Assembly: GCF_018861735.1 (NCBI RefSeq)
Contig: NZ_JAHLEB010000002.1
Coordinates: 172,604 to 236,603 of the forward strand
DNA length: 64,000 nucleotides
Direction of reading: 5' to 3'
From: Clostridium lacusfryxellense
Lineage (GTDB): Bacteria > Bacillota > Clostridia > Clostridiales > Clostridiaceae
The notes below the pieces were generated by a model. It did not search any database. It worked only from the letters and a program-made list of their open reading frames with translations, and was not told where the DNA came from. The position numbers and the translations under genes were made by a program. Positions 45,136-54,537 of the stretch are shown piece after piece. The stretch's first letter is position 1; each line of letters starts with the position of its first letter.

Positions 45136-46179
45136 ATGGAAATGGATGAAAGAAAGATTAAAATACTTCAGGCTATAATTACAGATTATATAAATAATGG
45201 TGAGCCTGTTGGATCCAGAACCATAGCTAAAAAGTATGATTTAGGTATTAGTTCAGCTACTATTAGAAATGAAATGTCAGACCTTGAAGAGATGGGATAT
45301 ATAGAACATTTGCATACCTCATCCGGAAGAAAACCATCAGACAAGGGTTATAGGTTATATGTTGATAGGTTGATGGAACTTACAAAATTATCTACTCAGG
45401 AAGAATATATGATCAAAAATCATCTTATTAATGCTGCACTATATGAGGTTGATAAAATTGTTAAGCAAGCAACACAAATGCTTTCGCTTCTTACTAATCT
45501 TACATCTATAGTAAAGGCGCCGTCAGTTCAGAAAAGCTGTATAAAATATATTCAGCTAATGAGCCTAGATGCTGGAAGCATTTTGTTCGTAATTATTACT
45601 GATAGTGGTATCATCAAAAACAATGTTATTAAGATTAGCAAACCTATTACGAGTGCTATAATAGAAAAACTTACCAATATACTTAATTTTAGACTAGGAA
45701 AGCTTACAATTCAGCAAATAAACTTGGAAGTCATTAATAATTTAAAAAGTGATTTAGCTTTTTATCAAGAAATTTTTGACGGTATTATTCCAGCTTTATA
45801 TGATAGTTTATCTGATGTTGAAGCTTCAGAGGTCTATATTCAGGGTGCTGCAAATATATTTAACTACCCGGAATATAACAATATTACTAAAGCTCGAGAG
45901 TTCTTAGTTTTAGTAGATAATAAAGAAAGTATAAGTAGTTTGCTAGGCGTTAACGATACTAATCGTAATATTACAATCAAAATTGGAGGAGAAAATTTTG
46001 TAGAGTGCGCTCGTGAATGTAGTATTATAACTGCTGTTTATAGCGCATCAGGTATACCGCTTGGATCTATCGGCGTTATAGGGCCTACAAGAATACCTTA
46101 TGGAAAAGTTATTTCTGTTTTAACTGAAATAGTTAAAGAATTAAATGATAATATAGCTCAAATTTATAATGATCATTGA
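45136..46179 (+). CDS. hrcA: Heat-inducible transcription repressor HrcA
   Basis: 347 residues from ATG 45136 (AGAGGTG upstream; the in-frame GTG at 45109 lies inside CIRCE). N-terminal winged-helix domain with PVGSRTIAKKYDLGISSATIRNEMSDLEE truncated in wording here (about 25-50), then the HrcA core with IKIGGEN and GVIGPTRIPYGK. First gene of hrcA-grpE-dnaK-dnaJ. Confidence 0.97.
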   Translation: MEMDERKIKILQAIITDYINNGEPVGSRTIAKKYDLGISSATIRNEMSDLEEMGYIEHLHTSSGRKPSDKGYRLYVDRLMELTKLSTQEEYMIKNHLINAALYEVDKIVKQATQMLSLLTNLTSIVKAPSVQKSCIKYIQLMSLDAGSILFVIITDSGIIKNNVIKISKPITSAIIEKLTNILNFRLGKLTIQQINLEVINNLKSDLAFYQEIFDGIIPALYDSLSDVEASEVYIQGAANIFNYPEYNNITKAREFLVLVDNKESISSLLGVNDTNRNITIKIGGENFVECARECSIITAVYSASGIPLGSIGVIGPTRIPYGKVISVLTEIVKELNDNIAQIYNDH

Positions 46180-46232
46180 TTAAATTTTAAATTAACAAAT
46201 TTATTTTGAGCCAGAAATGGAGGAAAAATTCA

Positions 46233-46928
46233 GTGAATACAAGTAATGAAGAAATTTTAGAAGACGAAAATGCATCAATACCTAATAATGAGACTTTAAA
46301 TTTGGACGATGAAACCAATGAAACTGAGGTAGAAATAGACATGGCAGAAGGTTGTATAAAAGGAAATGAAGTGGAAGAAACTGAAACGGTTGATGCTCAG
46401 ATAGTAGAAGAAGAGTTAACGGGCGAACAGTCTGAAGAACTTTTAGAAAGTGAAAAAGAGAAAAAGATGAATAAAAAAACGAAAAAACTAGTAGAAGAAA
46501 ATACGAAATTACGCAGTGAGATAGATGATTTTAAAGACAAATATCTAAGGACAGCTGCTGAATATGAGAACTTTAGAAAAAGAACGATAAAAGAAAAAGA
46601 AGGCATATATACCGATGCCTGCGCAGATGTACTAAAAGAGGTTCTGCCGGTCTTAGATAACTTAGAAAGAGCACTTTCTGTTGAAGGATGCGGGGATGAG
46701 TTAAGAACTGGCGTTGAAATGACAGTAAGACTATTTAATGATGCATTTAATAAATTAGGCGTGGAAGAATTAGCTTTAGATGGCGCATTTGACCCAAATC
46801 TTCATAATGCAGTAATGCATGTTGAAGATGAACAGTATGGACCTAATGAAATAGTCGAGGTATTCCAAAAGGGGTACAAAAGAGCGAATAAGGTATTAAG
46901 ACACAGCATGGTTAAGGTTGCAAATTAA
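46233..46928 (+). CDS. grpE: Nucleotide exchange factor GrpE
   Basis: 231 residues from GTG 46233, chosen because GGAGG lies 9 bases upstream. Long acidic N-terminus (about 1-85), coiled coil (about 85-130, DKYLRTAAEYENFRKRT) and the beta-wing domain ending GYKRANKVLRHSMVKVAN. The acidic extension is longer than in many GrpE proteins. Confidence 0.96.
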   Translation: MNTSNEEILEDENASIPNNETLNLDDETNETEVEIDMAEGCIKGNEVEETETVDAQIVEEELTGEQSEELLESEKEKKMNKKTKKLVEENTKLRSEIDDFKDKYLRTAAEYENFRKRTIKEKEGIYTDACADVLKEVLPVLDNLERALSVEGCGDELRTGVEMTVRLFNDAFNKLGVEELALDGAFDPNLHNAVMHVEDEQYGPNEIVEVFQKGYKRANKVLRHSMVKVAN

Positions 46929-46996
46929 TAATTAATATATATAAAATATAAAATAATAATTATTATAATAAAAAGGAATATAGGAGGAAAATAATA

Positions 46997-48850
46997 ATGG
47001 GAAAAATTATAGGAATAGATTTAGGTACAACAAATTCATGTGTAGCAGTTATGGAGGGTGGAGAACCAGTAGTAATTTCTAATTCAGAAGGTGCAAGAAC
47101 TACACCATCTGTAGTTTCATTCCAAGCAAACGGAGAAAGACTAGTGGGTCAAGTAGCTAAGAGACAAGCAATCACAAATCCAGACAAAACAATAATGTCA
47201 ATCAAAAGAGAAATGGGTACTGATCATAAAGTAAATGTTGATGGAAAATCACATACTCCACAAGAAATTTCAGCTTATATATTACAGAAAATCAAAGCTG
47301 ATGCTGAGGCTTACTTAGGAGAAGCAGTTACCGAAGCTGTAATAACAGTGCCTGCATACTTCAATGATAGTCAAAGACAAGCAACAAAAGACGCAGGAAA
47401 GATAGCAGGACTTGAAGTTAAGAGAATAATAAATGAGCCAACAGCAGCAGCACTTGCTTATGGACTCGACAAAATGGACGTTAACCAAAAGATATTAGTA
47501 TATGATTTAGGTGGCGGTACATTTGATGTATCTATATTAGAACTTGGTGATGGATTATTCGAAGTTAAATCAACTAATGGTAACACTAAACTAGGTGGAG
47601 ATGACTTTGATGAAAAAGTTGTTAATCACATAGCTGAAACTTTTAAATCAGACAATGGAATAGATTTAAGAAATGATAAAATGGCACTTCAAAGATTAAA
47701 AGAAGCTGCTGAAAAAGCTAAAATAGAATTATCATCATCAATGCAAACAACTATTAATCTTCCATTTATTACTGCTGATGCAACAGGCCCTAAGCATATA
47801 GAAATGAATTTAACAAGAGCTAAATTTAACGAATTGACTCACGATTTAGTTGCTTCTACAATAGAACCAATGAAAAAAGCACTTGCAGATGCAGGATTAT
47901 CACTTAGTGAAATAGATAAAGTTGTACTTGTAGGTGGATCAACTAGAACACCAGCAGTACAAGATGCAGTTAAAAACTTTACTGGAAAAGAACCTTCAAA
48001 GGGCGTTAACCCAGATGAATGTGTTGCACTTGGTGCTGCAATTCAAGCCGGAGTATTAAGTGGAGAAGTTAAGGATGTTTTACTTCTTGATGTAACTCCA
48101 TTAACCCTTGGAATTGAAACTTTAGGTGGAATAGCTACTCCTCTAATTGAGAGAAATACTACTATTCCTGCTAAAAAGAGTCAAGTATTCTCAACAGCTG
48201 CAGATGGTCAAACATCAGTTGAAATTAACATTGTACAAGGTGAACGTCAAATGGCAGCAGGAAACAAGAGCTTAGGAAGAGTTACTCTTTCAGGAATTGC
48301 TGCAGCACCAAGAGGAATCCCTCAAATAGAGGTTACTTTTGATATAGATGCTAACGGTATTGTAAATGTATCAGCTAAAGATAAAGGAACAGGAAAAGAA
48401 GCTAAGATTACAATTACAGCATCAACTAATTTAAGTGATGATGAAATTGATAAGGCAGTAAAAGAAGCAGAGAAATTTGCTGAAGAAGATAAAACAAGAA
48501 AAGAAGAAATTGAAGTTAAGAACAATGCTGAGCAGTTAATATATCAAACAGAAAAAAGCTTAACTGATCTTGGAGAAAAAGTATCAGAAGAAGATAAAAA
48601 AGATATTGAAGCTAAATTAGAAGCTCTTAAAAAAGTTAAAGATGGCGAAGATACAGCTGCTACAAAGAAATCTACTGAAGAATTAACAGAAGCTTTCTAC
48701 GCAGTAACTACAAAAATATATCAAGCAGAAGCAGAAGCTGCACAAGGTACCGAGGGAGCAGCTCAAGGAGATGCTAAAGAGCCACAAGATGACAATGTAG
48801 TAGATGCTGACTTTAAAGTAGATGAAGATGAGAAAACAGAAGATAAATAA
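46997..48850 (+). CDS. dnaK: Chaperone DnaK (Hsp70)
   Basis: 617 residues. [18 protein letters not shown] at the N-terminus, phosphate motifs [20 protein letters not shown] and [13 protein letters not shown], the linker [19 protein letters not shown], and an acidic C-terminal tail. Gram-positive type, lacking the segment of about 24 residues in the ATPase domain of proteobacterial DnaK (family knowledge). Confidence 0.99.
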   Translation: MGKIIGIDLGTTNSCVAVMEGGEPVVISNSEGARTTPSVVSFQANGERLVGQVAKRQAITNPDKTIMSIKREMGTDHKVNVDGKSHTPQEISAYILQKIKADAEAYLGEAVTEAVITVPAYFNDSQRQATKDAGKIAGLEVKRIINEPTAAALAYGLDKMDVNQKILVYDLGGGTFDVSILELGDGLFEVKSTNGNTKLGGDDFDEKVVNHIAETFKSDNGIDLRNDKMALQRLKEAAEKAKIELSSSMQTTINLPFITADATGPKHIEMNLTRAKFNELTHDLVASTIEPMKKALADAGLSLSEIDKVVLVGGSTRTPAVQDAVKNFTGKEPSKGVNPDECVALGAAIQAGVLSGEVKDVLLLDVTPLTLGIETLGGIATPLIERNTTIPAKKSQVFSTAADGQTSVEINIVQGERQMAAGNKSLGRVTLSGIAAAPRGIPQIEVTFDIDANGIVNVSAKDKGTGKEAKITITASTNLSDDEIDKAVKEAEKFAEEDKTRKEEIEVKNNAEQLIYQTEKSLTDLGEKVSEEDKKDIEAKLEALKKVKDGEDTAATKKSTEELTEAFYAVTTKIYQAEAEAAQGTEGAAQGDAKEPQDDNVVDADFKVDEDEKTEDK

Positions 48851-48865
48851 TAAATAAAATTATAG

Positions 48866-48900
48866 AATAAGGGATGGGTAACTACCCTTCCCTTATTTTA
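48866..48900 (+). terminator. Terminator/attenuator between dnaK and dnaJ
   Basis: AATAAGGGATGGGTA (48866-48880) pairs with TACCCTTCCCTTATT (48883-48897) with one mismatch, followed by TTT. The next gene is 50 bases on, so partial read-through is expected. Confidence 0.75.
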
Positions 48901-48950
48901 AGTAATGTAGTATTATTAGAGCATATATATTTTAGGTGGTGGATAGTAGC

Positions 48951-50075
48951 ATGGCAAACAAAGATTATTATGAAACCCTAGGCATTGAAAGAGATGCTAG
49001 TGAAGAAGAAATTAAGAAGGCTTTTAGAAAGGGTGCATTAAAAAATCATCCTGATAGAAATCCAGATAATAAAGAAGCTGAAGAAAAGTTTAAGGAAATG
49101 AATGAAGCATATCAAGTTTTGTCGAGCCCAGAGAAAAAGGCAAGATATGATCAATATGGATCTGCTGATGATAATGGAGCAGGATTTGGTGGTAGCTCTG
49201 ACTTTTCAGGTTTTGGTGGCTTTGGAGATATATTTGGTGACATATTTGGTGGTGGTGGCTTTTCTTCTAGAAATCAGAATGGACCTAAAAAAGGTGCAGA
49301 TTTAGAATATAATATAAATCTTACTTTTGAAGAGGCTGTTTTTGGTATAGAAAAAGAAGTATCTATTACTAGAAATGAGAAATGTAATGATTGTGGTGGT
49401 AACGGTGCTAAAGCTGGTACTACTCCTAAAACATGTGATAAGTGTGGTGGAAGTGGACAGATAAAAGTTCAGAGAAATACTGCTTTTGGAAGTTTTGCTA
49501 GCATGAGCACTTGTGATAAGTGTGGAGGTCACGGTCAAATAATTTCTGAACCATGTAAAACATGTCATGGGTCTGGAAAACAGAGGAAAAACAGAAAAAT
49601 TAAAGTTAATATTCCAGGTGGAGTTGACACTGGAAATGTTATGCCTCTAAGGGGTCAAGGAGAACAAGGTGAAAAAGGTGGTCCAGCAGGAGATTTATAT
49701 ATAAATATTAGAGTAGCTCCTCATAAGAATTTTAAGAGGAATGGAATTGATATTCATATAGAATCACATATAAGTTTTGGAAACGCATCTATGGGAACTG
49801 AAATTAAAGTTCCAACAGTAGATGGAGATGTCAAGTATAAAGTGCCAGGAGGAACACAATCTGGAACTGTATTTAGACTTAAGGGTAAGGGTATACCTAG
49901 AGTAAACGGACATGGAAGAGGAGATCAATACGTAAAGGTTCTTGTTGATATTCCAAAATCATTAAATGATAAACAAAAGGAAGCCTTAAAATTATTTATG
50001 GAAGCAAGCGGTGAAAATGTAGATTCTTTTGAAGATACTAAAAAATCTTTTGTTGATAAAATACTAGGAAAATAA
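48951..50075 (+). CDS. dnaJ: Chaperone DnaJ (Hsp40)
   Basis: 374 residues from ATG 48951, giving the canonical [17 protein letters not shown] domain with HPD (about 33-35), Gly/Phe-rich linker, four CxxCxGxG zinc motifs ([32 protein letters not shown]) and the C-terminal substrate domains. Type I DnaJ. Confidence 0.98.
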   Translation: MANKDYYETLGIERDASEEEIKKAFRKGALKNHPDRNPDNKEAEEKFKEMNEAYQVLSSPEKKARYDQYGSADDNGAGFGGSSDFSGFGGFGDIFGDIFGGGGFSSRNQNGPKKGADLEYNINLTFEEAVFGIEKEVSITRNEKCNDCGGNGAKAGTTPKTCDKCGGSGQIKVQRNTAFGSFASMSTCDKCGGHGQIISEPCKTCHGSGKQRKNRKIKVNIPGGVDTGNVMPLRGQGEQGEKGGPAGDLYINIRVAPHKNFKRNGIDIHIESHISFGNASMGTEIKVPTVDGDVKYKVPGGTQSGTVFRLKGKGIPRVNGHGRGDQYVKVLVDIPKSLNDKQKEALKLFMEASGENVDSFEDTKKSFVDKILGK

Positions 50076-50079
50076 TAAT

Positions 50080-50114
50080 AAAAAACTCCGTTTTGTAAAA
50101 CGGAGTTTTTTATT
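50080..50114 (+). terminator. Rho-independent terminator after dnaJ
   Basis: AAAAAACTCCGTTTT (50080-50094) pairs with AAAACGGAGTTTTTT (50097-50111), then more T/A. prmA starts only 20 bases later. Confidence 0.88.
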
Positions 50115-50133
50115 ATAAATAAGGAGAATAACA

Positions 50134-51069
50134 ATGAATAAAGATTGGATTGAAGTAACTATAATAACTAGCAGTGAAGCAGTTGAGGCGGTATCAGCAA
50201 TGTTATACAATACAGGAGTCGAAGGTGTTTCTATTTTGGATCCCTTGGATTTAATTTTTAGAAGAGATCACACTACAGACTGGGATTATTTTGATGAAAC
50301 TATTATAGATACAAATAGTGGTGTTGTAATTAAGGGATACTATAAAAAAGATGATAAATTTGAAGATTACCTAGAAAAAGTTAAAAAAGGGGTAGATAAT
50401 TTACCTAAATTTGGGCTAGACAAGGGTGTAGGTTCGGTTACGGCAGAAAAGGTAAATGAAGAGGATTGGGAAAATAACTGGAAGAAATATTATAAACCAA
50501 TTAAAGTTGGCGAAAAGATAGTTATAAAACCTATATGGGAAAAGTATAATAAAAAGCCAAATGAAATAATTGTTGAACTAGACCCAGGTATGGCTTTTGG
50601 AACTGGTTCTCATGAGACTACTAGGATGTGTATAAAAGCACTTGAACGCCATGTGGACGTTAGTTCAACAGTTTTTGATATAGGAACAGGCTCAGGGATA
50701 TTAGCTATTGCTGCGGCTAAATTAGGGGCTAAAAAGACTATAGGTGTTGATTTGGATCCAGTTGCAGTAGATTCTGCAAAACAAAATGTTAGTTATAATG
50801 ATATAAGCAACATTGAAATTCTATACGGAGACTTGTTAGATGTTGTTAAAGGTAAGGCAGATATAGTTGTAGCAAACATTATGGCCGATATAATTATGTT
50901 TTTAACGGATCAAGTTAAATCGGTTATAGAGGGCGGTGGATATTTTATATCTTCAGGAATAATCCTTTCTAAAAAAGATGAAGTAATAAATAAGTTAACC
51001 CAGTGTGGTTTTAATATTGAAGAGATAAACATAGAAGGAGAATGGGTTTGTATAGTTGCAAAATTATAA
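50134..51069 (+). CDS. prmA: Ribosomal protein L11 methyltransferase
   Basis: Trimethylates L11 using SAM. 311 residues: N-terminal substrate domain, linker, and a Rossmann methyltransferase with [20 protein letters not shown] (about 186-205), preceded by [16 protein letters not shown], and [10 protein letters not shown]. Usual downstream neighbour of dnaJ. Confidence 0.96.
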   Translation: MNKDWIEVTIITSSEAVEAVSAMLYNTGVEGVSILDPLDLIFRRDHTTDWDYFDETIIDTNSGVVIKGYYKKDDKFEDYLEKVKKGVDNLPKFGLDKGVGSVTAEKVNEEDWENNWKKYYKPIKVGEKIVIKPIWEKYNKKPNEIIVELDPGMAFGTGSHETTRMCIKALERHVDVSSTVFDIGTGSGILAIAAAKLGAKKTIGVDLDPVAVDSAKQNVSYNDISNIEILYGDLLDVVKGKADIVVANIMADIIMFLTDQVKSVIEGGGYFISSGIILSKKDEVINKLTQCGFNIEEINIEGEWVCIVAKL

Positions 51070-51098
51070 TTAATGCCAGAGCTTAAGGAGAATGTAGT

Positions 51099-51851
51099 AT
51101 GCATAAATTTTTTGTACCTAAAAGTAATATAGATGGTAATAATGCTATAATCGATGGTGAAGATGTAAAACATATATACAGGGTATTGAGGCTTCAAATT
51201 GGTGATAAAGTCAGTGTTAACAACTCTGAAGGTGAAGAATATATAGGCGAAATAATATCTATAGATAAAAAGGAAGTTCATATAAACCTAATAGAAGAAA
51301 ATCCTATAAATAACGAAAGTCCTGTTGAAGTATACCTATTCCAGGGTTTGCCTAAATCAACAAAAATGGATTTGATTGTACAAAAAAATACTGAGCTAGG
51401 AGTTAAAGAAATAACACCTATAATTACCAAGCGAGTAATAGTTAAAACTGAACTTAAGGAATTTAAGAAGGTAGATAGATGGAATAAAATAGCTCTTGAA
51501 GCATCTAAACAAAGCAAGAGAAGTTTGGTTCCTCAAATTAATGTTCCTATAGATTTTGAGTTATTATTAGAAGAATTAAAAAAACTAGATTTAGTTATAG
51601 TTCCATATGAAAATCAGGAAGGTTATGGTGTTAAGAAATTAATCCAAAACATAGAGAAAAATAATATTAATAAAATTGGTATTATTATAGGACCTGAGGG
51701 TGGATTCGAAGAAAGCGAAATATTAAAACTCAAAGAAATAGGAGCGCAAATTGTAACTTTAGGACCACGCATACTCAGGACTGAGACTGCAGGTTTTGTA
51801 TGTTTAAGCCTCATAATGTATGAACTAGGGGATCTAGGAGGAAATGAATAA
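51099..51851 (+). CDS. rsmE: 16S rRNA m3U1498 methyltransferase RsmE
   Basis: 250 residues: N-terminal PUA-like domain and SPOUT methyltransferase domain with IGIIIGPEGGFEESEI (about 196-211), and LGPRILRTETAGFVCLSLIMYE, the knot region. Follows prmA by 29 bases. The mtaB gene commonly found next is absent; the 143-base gap to the HIT gene contains a loose inverted repeat TCTCATTT/AAATGAGA and nothing else recognised. Confidence 0.96.
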   Translation: MHKFFVPKSNIDGNNAIIDGEDVKHIYRVLRLQIGDKVSVNNSEGEEYIGEIISIDKKEVHINLIEENPINNESPVEVYLFQGLPKSTKMDLIVQKNTELGVKEITPIITKRVIVKTELKEFKKVDRWNKIALEASKQSKRSLVPQINVPIDFELLLEELKKLDLVIVPYENQEGYGVKKLIQNIEKNNINKIGIIIGPEGGFEESEILKLKEIGAQIVTLGPRILRTETAGFVCLSLIMYELGDLGGNE

Positions 51852-51994
51852 TGAAAGTCTCATTTGCTAGGTATACTGTAAAAAATATTTAAATATTTAA
51901 TAGTTACTTTATAAATACACAGGAAAATGAGATTTAATGTTGAATACTATATTACATGAGAAAATTTTATTTAAGTTGAAAAGGGGGTGATCAT

Positions 51995-52345
51995 GTGGGA
52001 AAAGATGAATGCATTTTCTGCAAAATCATTAATAAGCAAATTCCAAGTGATATTGTTTATGAGGATGACAAGGTTATAGGGTTTAAAGACATAAGTCCAG
52101 AGGCACCTGTTCATATTGTCATTATTCCGAAGCAACATATTTCTGATTTGAATTGTTTAAGGGAAGATGAATCAGAAATAATAGGACATATATTTATAGT
52201 TGCAAAAAAAATAACAAGATCTTTAGGGATTGCTGAGAATGGATATAGGATTGTTAACAATTGTGGAGAGCAAGGCGGTCAAACTGTTGACCATCTACAT
52301 TTTCATTTATTGGGAGGCAGAATGCTTAAATGGCCACCTGGTTAA
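51995..52345 (+). CDS. HIT-family (Hint-type) nucleotide-binding protein
   Basis: 116 residues with the histidine triad HLHFHLLGG near the C-terminus and zinc-type CIFCKIINKQIPS at the N-terminus. Family members hydrolyse nucleoside phosphoramidates or AMP conjugates; the physiological substrate is not known. GTG 51995 behind AGGGGGTGA. Confidence 0.95.
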   Translation: MGKDECIFCKIINKQIPSDIVYEDDKVIGFKDISPEAPVHIVIIPKQHISDLNCLREDESEIIGHIFIVAKKITRSLGIAENGYRIVNNCGEQGGQTVDHLHFHLLGGRMLKWPPG

Positions 52346-52413
52346 CATATAATAATTATATTGCAGATTCTACGAGGAAGGGTATAATAAATAACAAAAT
52401 AGCAATGAAAATG

Positions 52414-52443
52414 TTGACATTATGTAAAATTGTGTTGTATAAT
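52414..52443 (+). promoter_or_regulatory. Consensus promoter of rpsU
   Basis: TTGACA (52414-52419), 18-base spacer, TATAAT (52438-52443). Both hexamers are perfect, the strongest promoter in the window. Confidence 0.85.
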
Positions 52444-52464
52444 AAAAAATGTGCTATTTAGGTC

Positions 52465-52501
52465 CCGCATTAGCTGTTTTTAAATTGAATTAAGCTAGCG
52501 G
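52465..52501 (+). promoter_or_regulatory. Leader hairpin abutting the rpsU ribosome binding site
   Basis: CCGC (52465-52468) and TAGCT (52471-52475) pair with AGCTA (52493-52497) and GCGG (52498-52501). The stem ends in the first base of GAGGGAGG, so it could modulate translation of S21. Function inferred. Confidence 0.4.
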
Positions 52502-52515
52502 AGGGAGGGATAATA

Positions 52516-52692
52516 ATGTCAGAAATTAAAGTTGGATCAGATGAGACAATAGAAAATGCCTTAAGAAGGTTCAAAAAGAAATGCGCAAGAAGTGGAGTGC
52601 TTGGAGAAGTTAGAAAAAGAGAGCACTATGAAAAACCAAGTGTTAAGAAGAAGTTGAAATCAGAAGCTGCAAGAAAGAGAAAATTTAAATAG
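52516..52692 (+). CDS. rpsU: 30S ribosomal protein S21
   Basis: 58 residues, very basic: [20 protein letters not shown], then [20 protein letters not shown] and a Lys/Arg tail. Canonical length. GAGGGAGGG upstream. In Firmicutes yqeY normally follows; here only a remnant does. Confidence 0.98.
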   Translation: MSEIKVGSDETIENALRRFKKKCARSGVLGEVRKREHYEKPSVKKKLKSEAARKRKFK

Positions 52693-52741
52693 AATTTAAA
52701 ATGGAAAGAGACAAGACTTATTTTATTTATAAAAGTGAACT

Positions 52742-52849
52742 CTTGTAGAATACCTTCCTCAGCAGTTGACTGGATCAGAAATTATAGAGCTATTCAGAAA
52801 AATAGCATTAGAATCGGGAAATAGTGGCATTGAGTACATGAAAAAATAA
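52742..52849 (+). pseudogene. yqeY: Remnant of yqeY (GatB/YqeY-domain protein)
   Basis: A 35-codon stretch reads LVEYLPQQLTGSEIIELFRK, then IALESGNSGIEYMKK and a stop. This matches the middle of YqeY proteins (consensus of the type YLPKQLxxEEI followed by a Gly-x-Ser-containing helix turn). An in-frame TGA sits three codons upstream, and the family's N-terminal half and C-terminal MGKVM-type region are absent. Position directly after rpsU is where yqeY belongs. No ribosome binding site or start serves it. The full protein is about 150 residues, so the gene is clearly non-functional if this reading is right. Confidence 0.72.
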
Positions 52850-52916
52850 TGTTTGCCTTATTGCATAAAATTATGGCAAGCTTGTTATTGAAAAAGTAAA
52901 TAATATTTGAATAAAT

Positions 52917-52949
52917 AAAAGACTCAGCATTTGCGGGGTCTTTTTTTTT
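52917..52949 (+). terminator. Rho-independent terminator after the rpsU/yqeY remnant
   Basis: AAAGACTC (52918-52925) pairs with GGGTCTTT (52936-52943), one G-U, then a run of T to 52949. Confidence 0.88.
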
Positions 52950-53038
52950 ATGCTTAAAAATTATAAAATATAAAAACTGTAATTTCTCATGGCTTTTTTT
53001 CATAAATTTAATATGAAGTATTTTGTGAGGTGGGTATT

Positions 53039-53323
53039 ATGGATAATAAATTTTATAAGGCAAAAGAGGTTATAGCAAGTAAGTTAGAATTACCAAGAGA
53101 TATCATATTAGATTTACCTAAAATTACTATTTTATCTAATAATGAAATAAATATAGAAAACCATAAGGGTGTCGTGATTTTTGAAGAAGAGGAAATAAAG
53201 ATAAATTCTAATGTGGGTCCAATATCAATATATGGTAAAAATTTCAAAATATTATTTATAGGAGGTAACACAATAACTTTAAGTGGAAACTTTAAGTCTG
53301 TTGTGTATGAAAGCCATGAATAA
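53039..53323 (+). CDS. yqfC: Sporulation protein YqfC
   Basis: 94 residues from ATG 53039 (GAGGTGGG upstream). LELPRDIILDLPKITILSNN and IENHKGVVIFEEEEIKINSN are typical of the YabP/YqfC family, small beta-rich mother-cell proteins made under SigE in Bacillus. Overlaps yqfD, as in other spore formers. Confidence 0.93.
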   Translation: MDNKFYKAKEVIASKLELPRDIILDLPKITILSNNEINIENHKGVVIFEEEEIKINSNVGPISIYGKNFKILFIGGNTITLSGNFKSVVYESHE

Positions 53324-54467
53324 TTTTAAAAAATATAAGAAGGGTATTATCACAATGGAAATTCAATCATTAATACCAGAAAGGTTTATAAATTTATTAT
53401 GGAAAAATGGAATTGTAGCCAAAAATATAAAAAAGATAAACATAACAACTGTAGTTTTAGAAGTGAGCTTAAGTGATTATGGCGAAATTAGTAAGGTGGC
53501 AAAACGAACCAATACTAGGGTTAAAATTATAGGGAGAAGTGGAATGTCGTTTTTTTTAATGAAACTAAAGGGTAGATCTTCACTTATACTTGGAGTAGTG
53601 TTATTTGTAGGCATAATATATTATTTGTCCACATTTGTATGGAATATAGAAATTAATACTGAAAATTATATAAGTCCATATGAACTGCGAAATCAAATAA
53701 AAACTTTTGGAATAAAGCCAGGACTTAGAAAGAAAAATATTGATGTTTACGAACTTGAAAATAAAATTATGAGAAGTAATGATGAAATAATGTGGATAAA
53801 AGCAAGAATTGATGGTGTTAAGCTAAAAATTGATATAATAGAGAGGCAATCACCGCCTGTAATAGTAAGTAACCAAACGCCTTGTAATTTAGTTGCAACT
53901 AAAGATGGTATAGTAAGTAGAATATTTACTACTGAGGGTACAGCAATAGTTGCTGCTGGTGACGCAGTGCAAAAGGGTGACATATTAGTTAAGGGAGAAC
54001 AAGGGAAGGAAGAAGGTCTTTACCCTGTACATGCTAAGGGTGAGGTTATAGTGAAAACTTTTTATGAGGAGAAAAAAGAAGTGTTGATAAATAATATATC
54101 AAAGGTGAAAACAGGAAACAGTTTAAGTAATTTATACATTAAAATTGCAAATAAAAAAATATATCTCAAAAATAGCGTAAATCCATATAGTAATTATGAT
54201 AAAATAGAAAATAACAATAATTTTATAAAAAAAGAAACCTATAATGAGATCGTGCAAAAAAATATACCTGGTAATTCAGTTAAAGCAGAAGAAGAGATGT
54301 ATTTAGGTATATTGAAAAATTTAGATAAAAGCATAAAGGTTATTGACAAAATTCAAGAAGTGATAAAGGAGAAAGATAAGTATTTAATACGAGTGGTAGT
54401 TGTTGCTGAGGAAAATGTTGCCGTGGAAGGTAATATTGAACCTGAGAAAGACGATTTACCTAAGTGA
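53316..54467 (+). CDS. yqfD: Sporulation protein YqfD
   Basis: 383 residues from ATG 53316, which overlaps the yqfC stop by 8 bases (coupled); an ATG at 53355 is possible. The N-terminal YqfD/YabQ-like region has PERFINLLWKNGI, one membrane helix (about 89-107), then a beta-rich outer domain with the AKGEVIVKTFYEEKKE stretch. Required for normal sporulation in Bacillus; molecular role unknown. phoH, usually next, is missing. Confidence 0.93.
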   Translation: MNNFKKYKKGIITMEIQSLIPERFINLLWKNGIVAKNIKKINITTVVLEVSLSDYGEISKVAKRTNTRVKIIGRSGMSFFLMKLKGRSSLILGVVLFVGIIYYLSTFVWNIEINTENYISPYELRNQIKTFGIKPGLRKKNIDVYELENKIMRSNDEIMWIKARIDGVKLKIDIIERQSPPVIVSNQTPCNLVATKDGIVSRIFTTEGTAIVAAGDAVQKGDILVKGEQGKEEGLYPVHAKGEVIVKTFYEEKKEVLINNISKVKTGNSLSNLYIKIANKKIYLKNSVNPYSNYDKIENNNNFIKKETYNEIVQKNIPGNSVKAEEEMYLGILKNLDKSIKVIDKIQEVIKEKDKYLIRVVVVAEENVAVEGNIEPEKDDLPK

Positions 54468-54537
54468 AAATAGTGTATATGAAGAAAAATAATATATATT
54501 TTTTTAGTTTACTCAAGAAAAAAGGCGGGGATGGGGC

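Noticed and set aside
49102..49305. Alternative + strand frame inside dnaJ
   Set aside because: Shadow of the Gly/Phe-rich region of dnaJ in another register.
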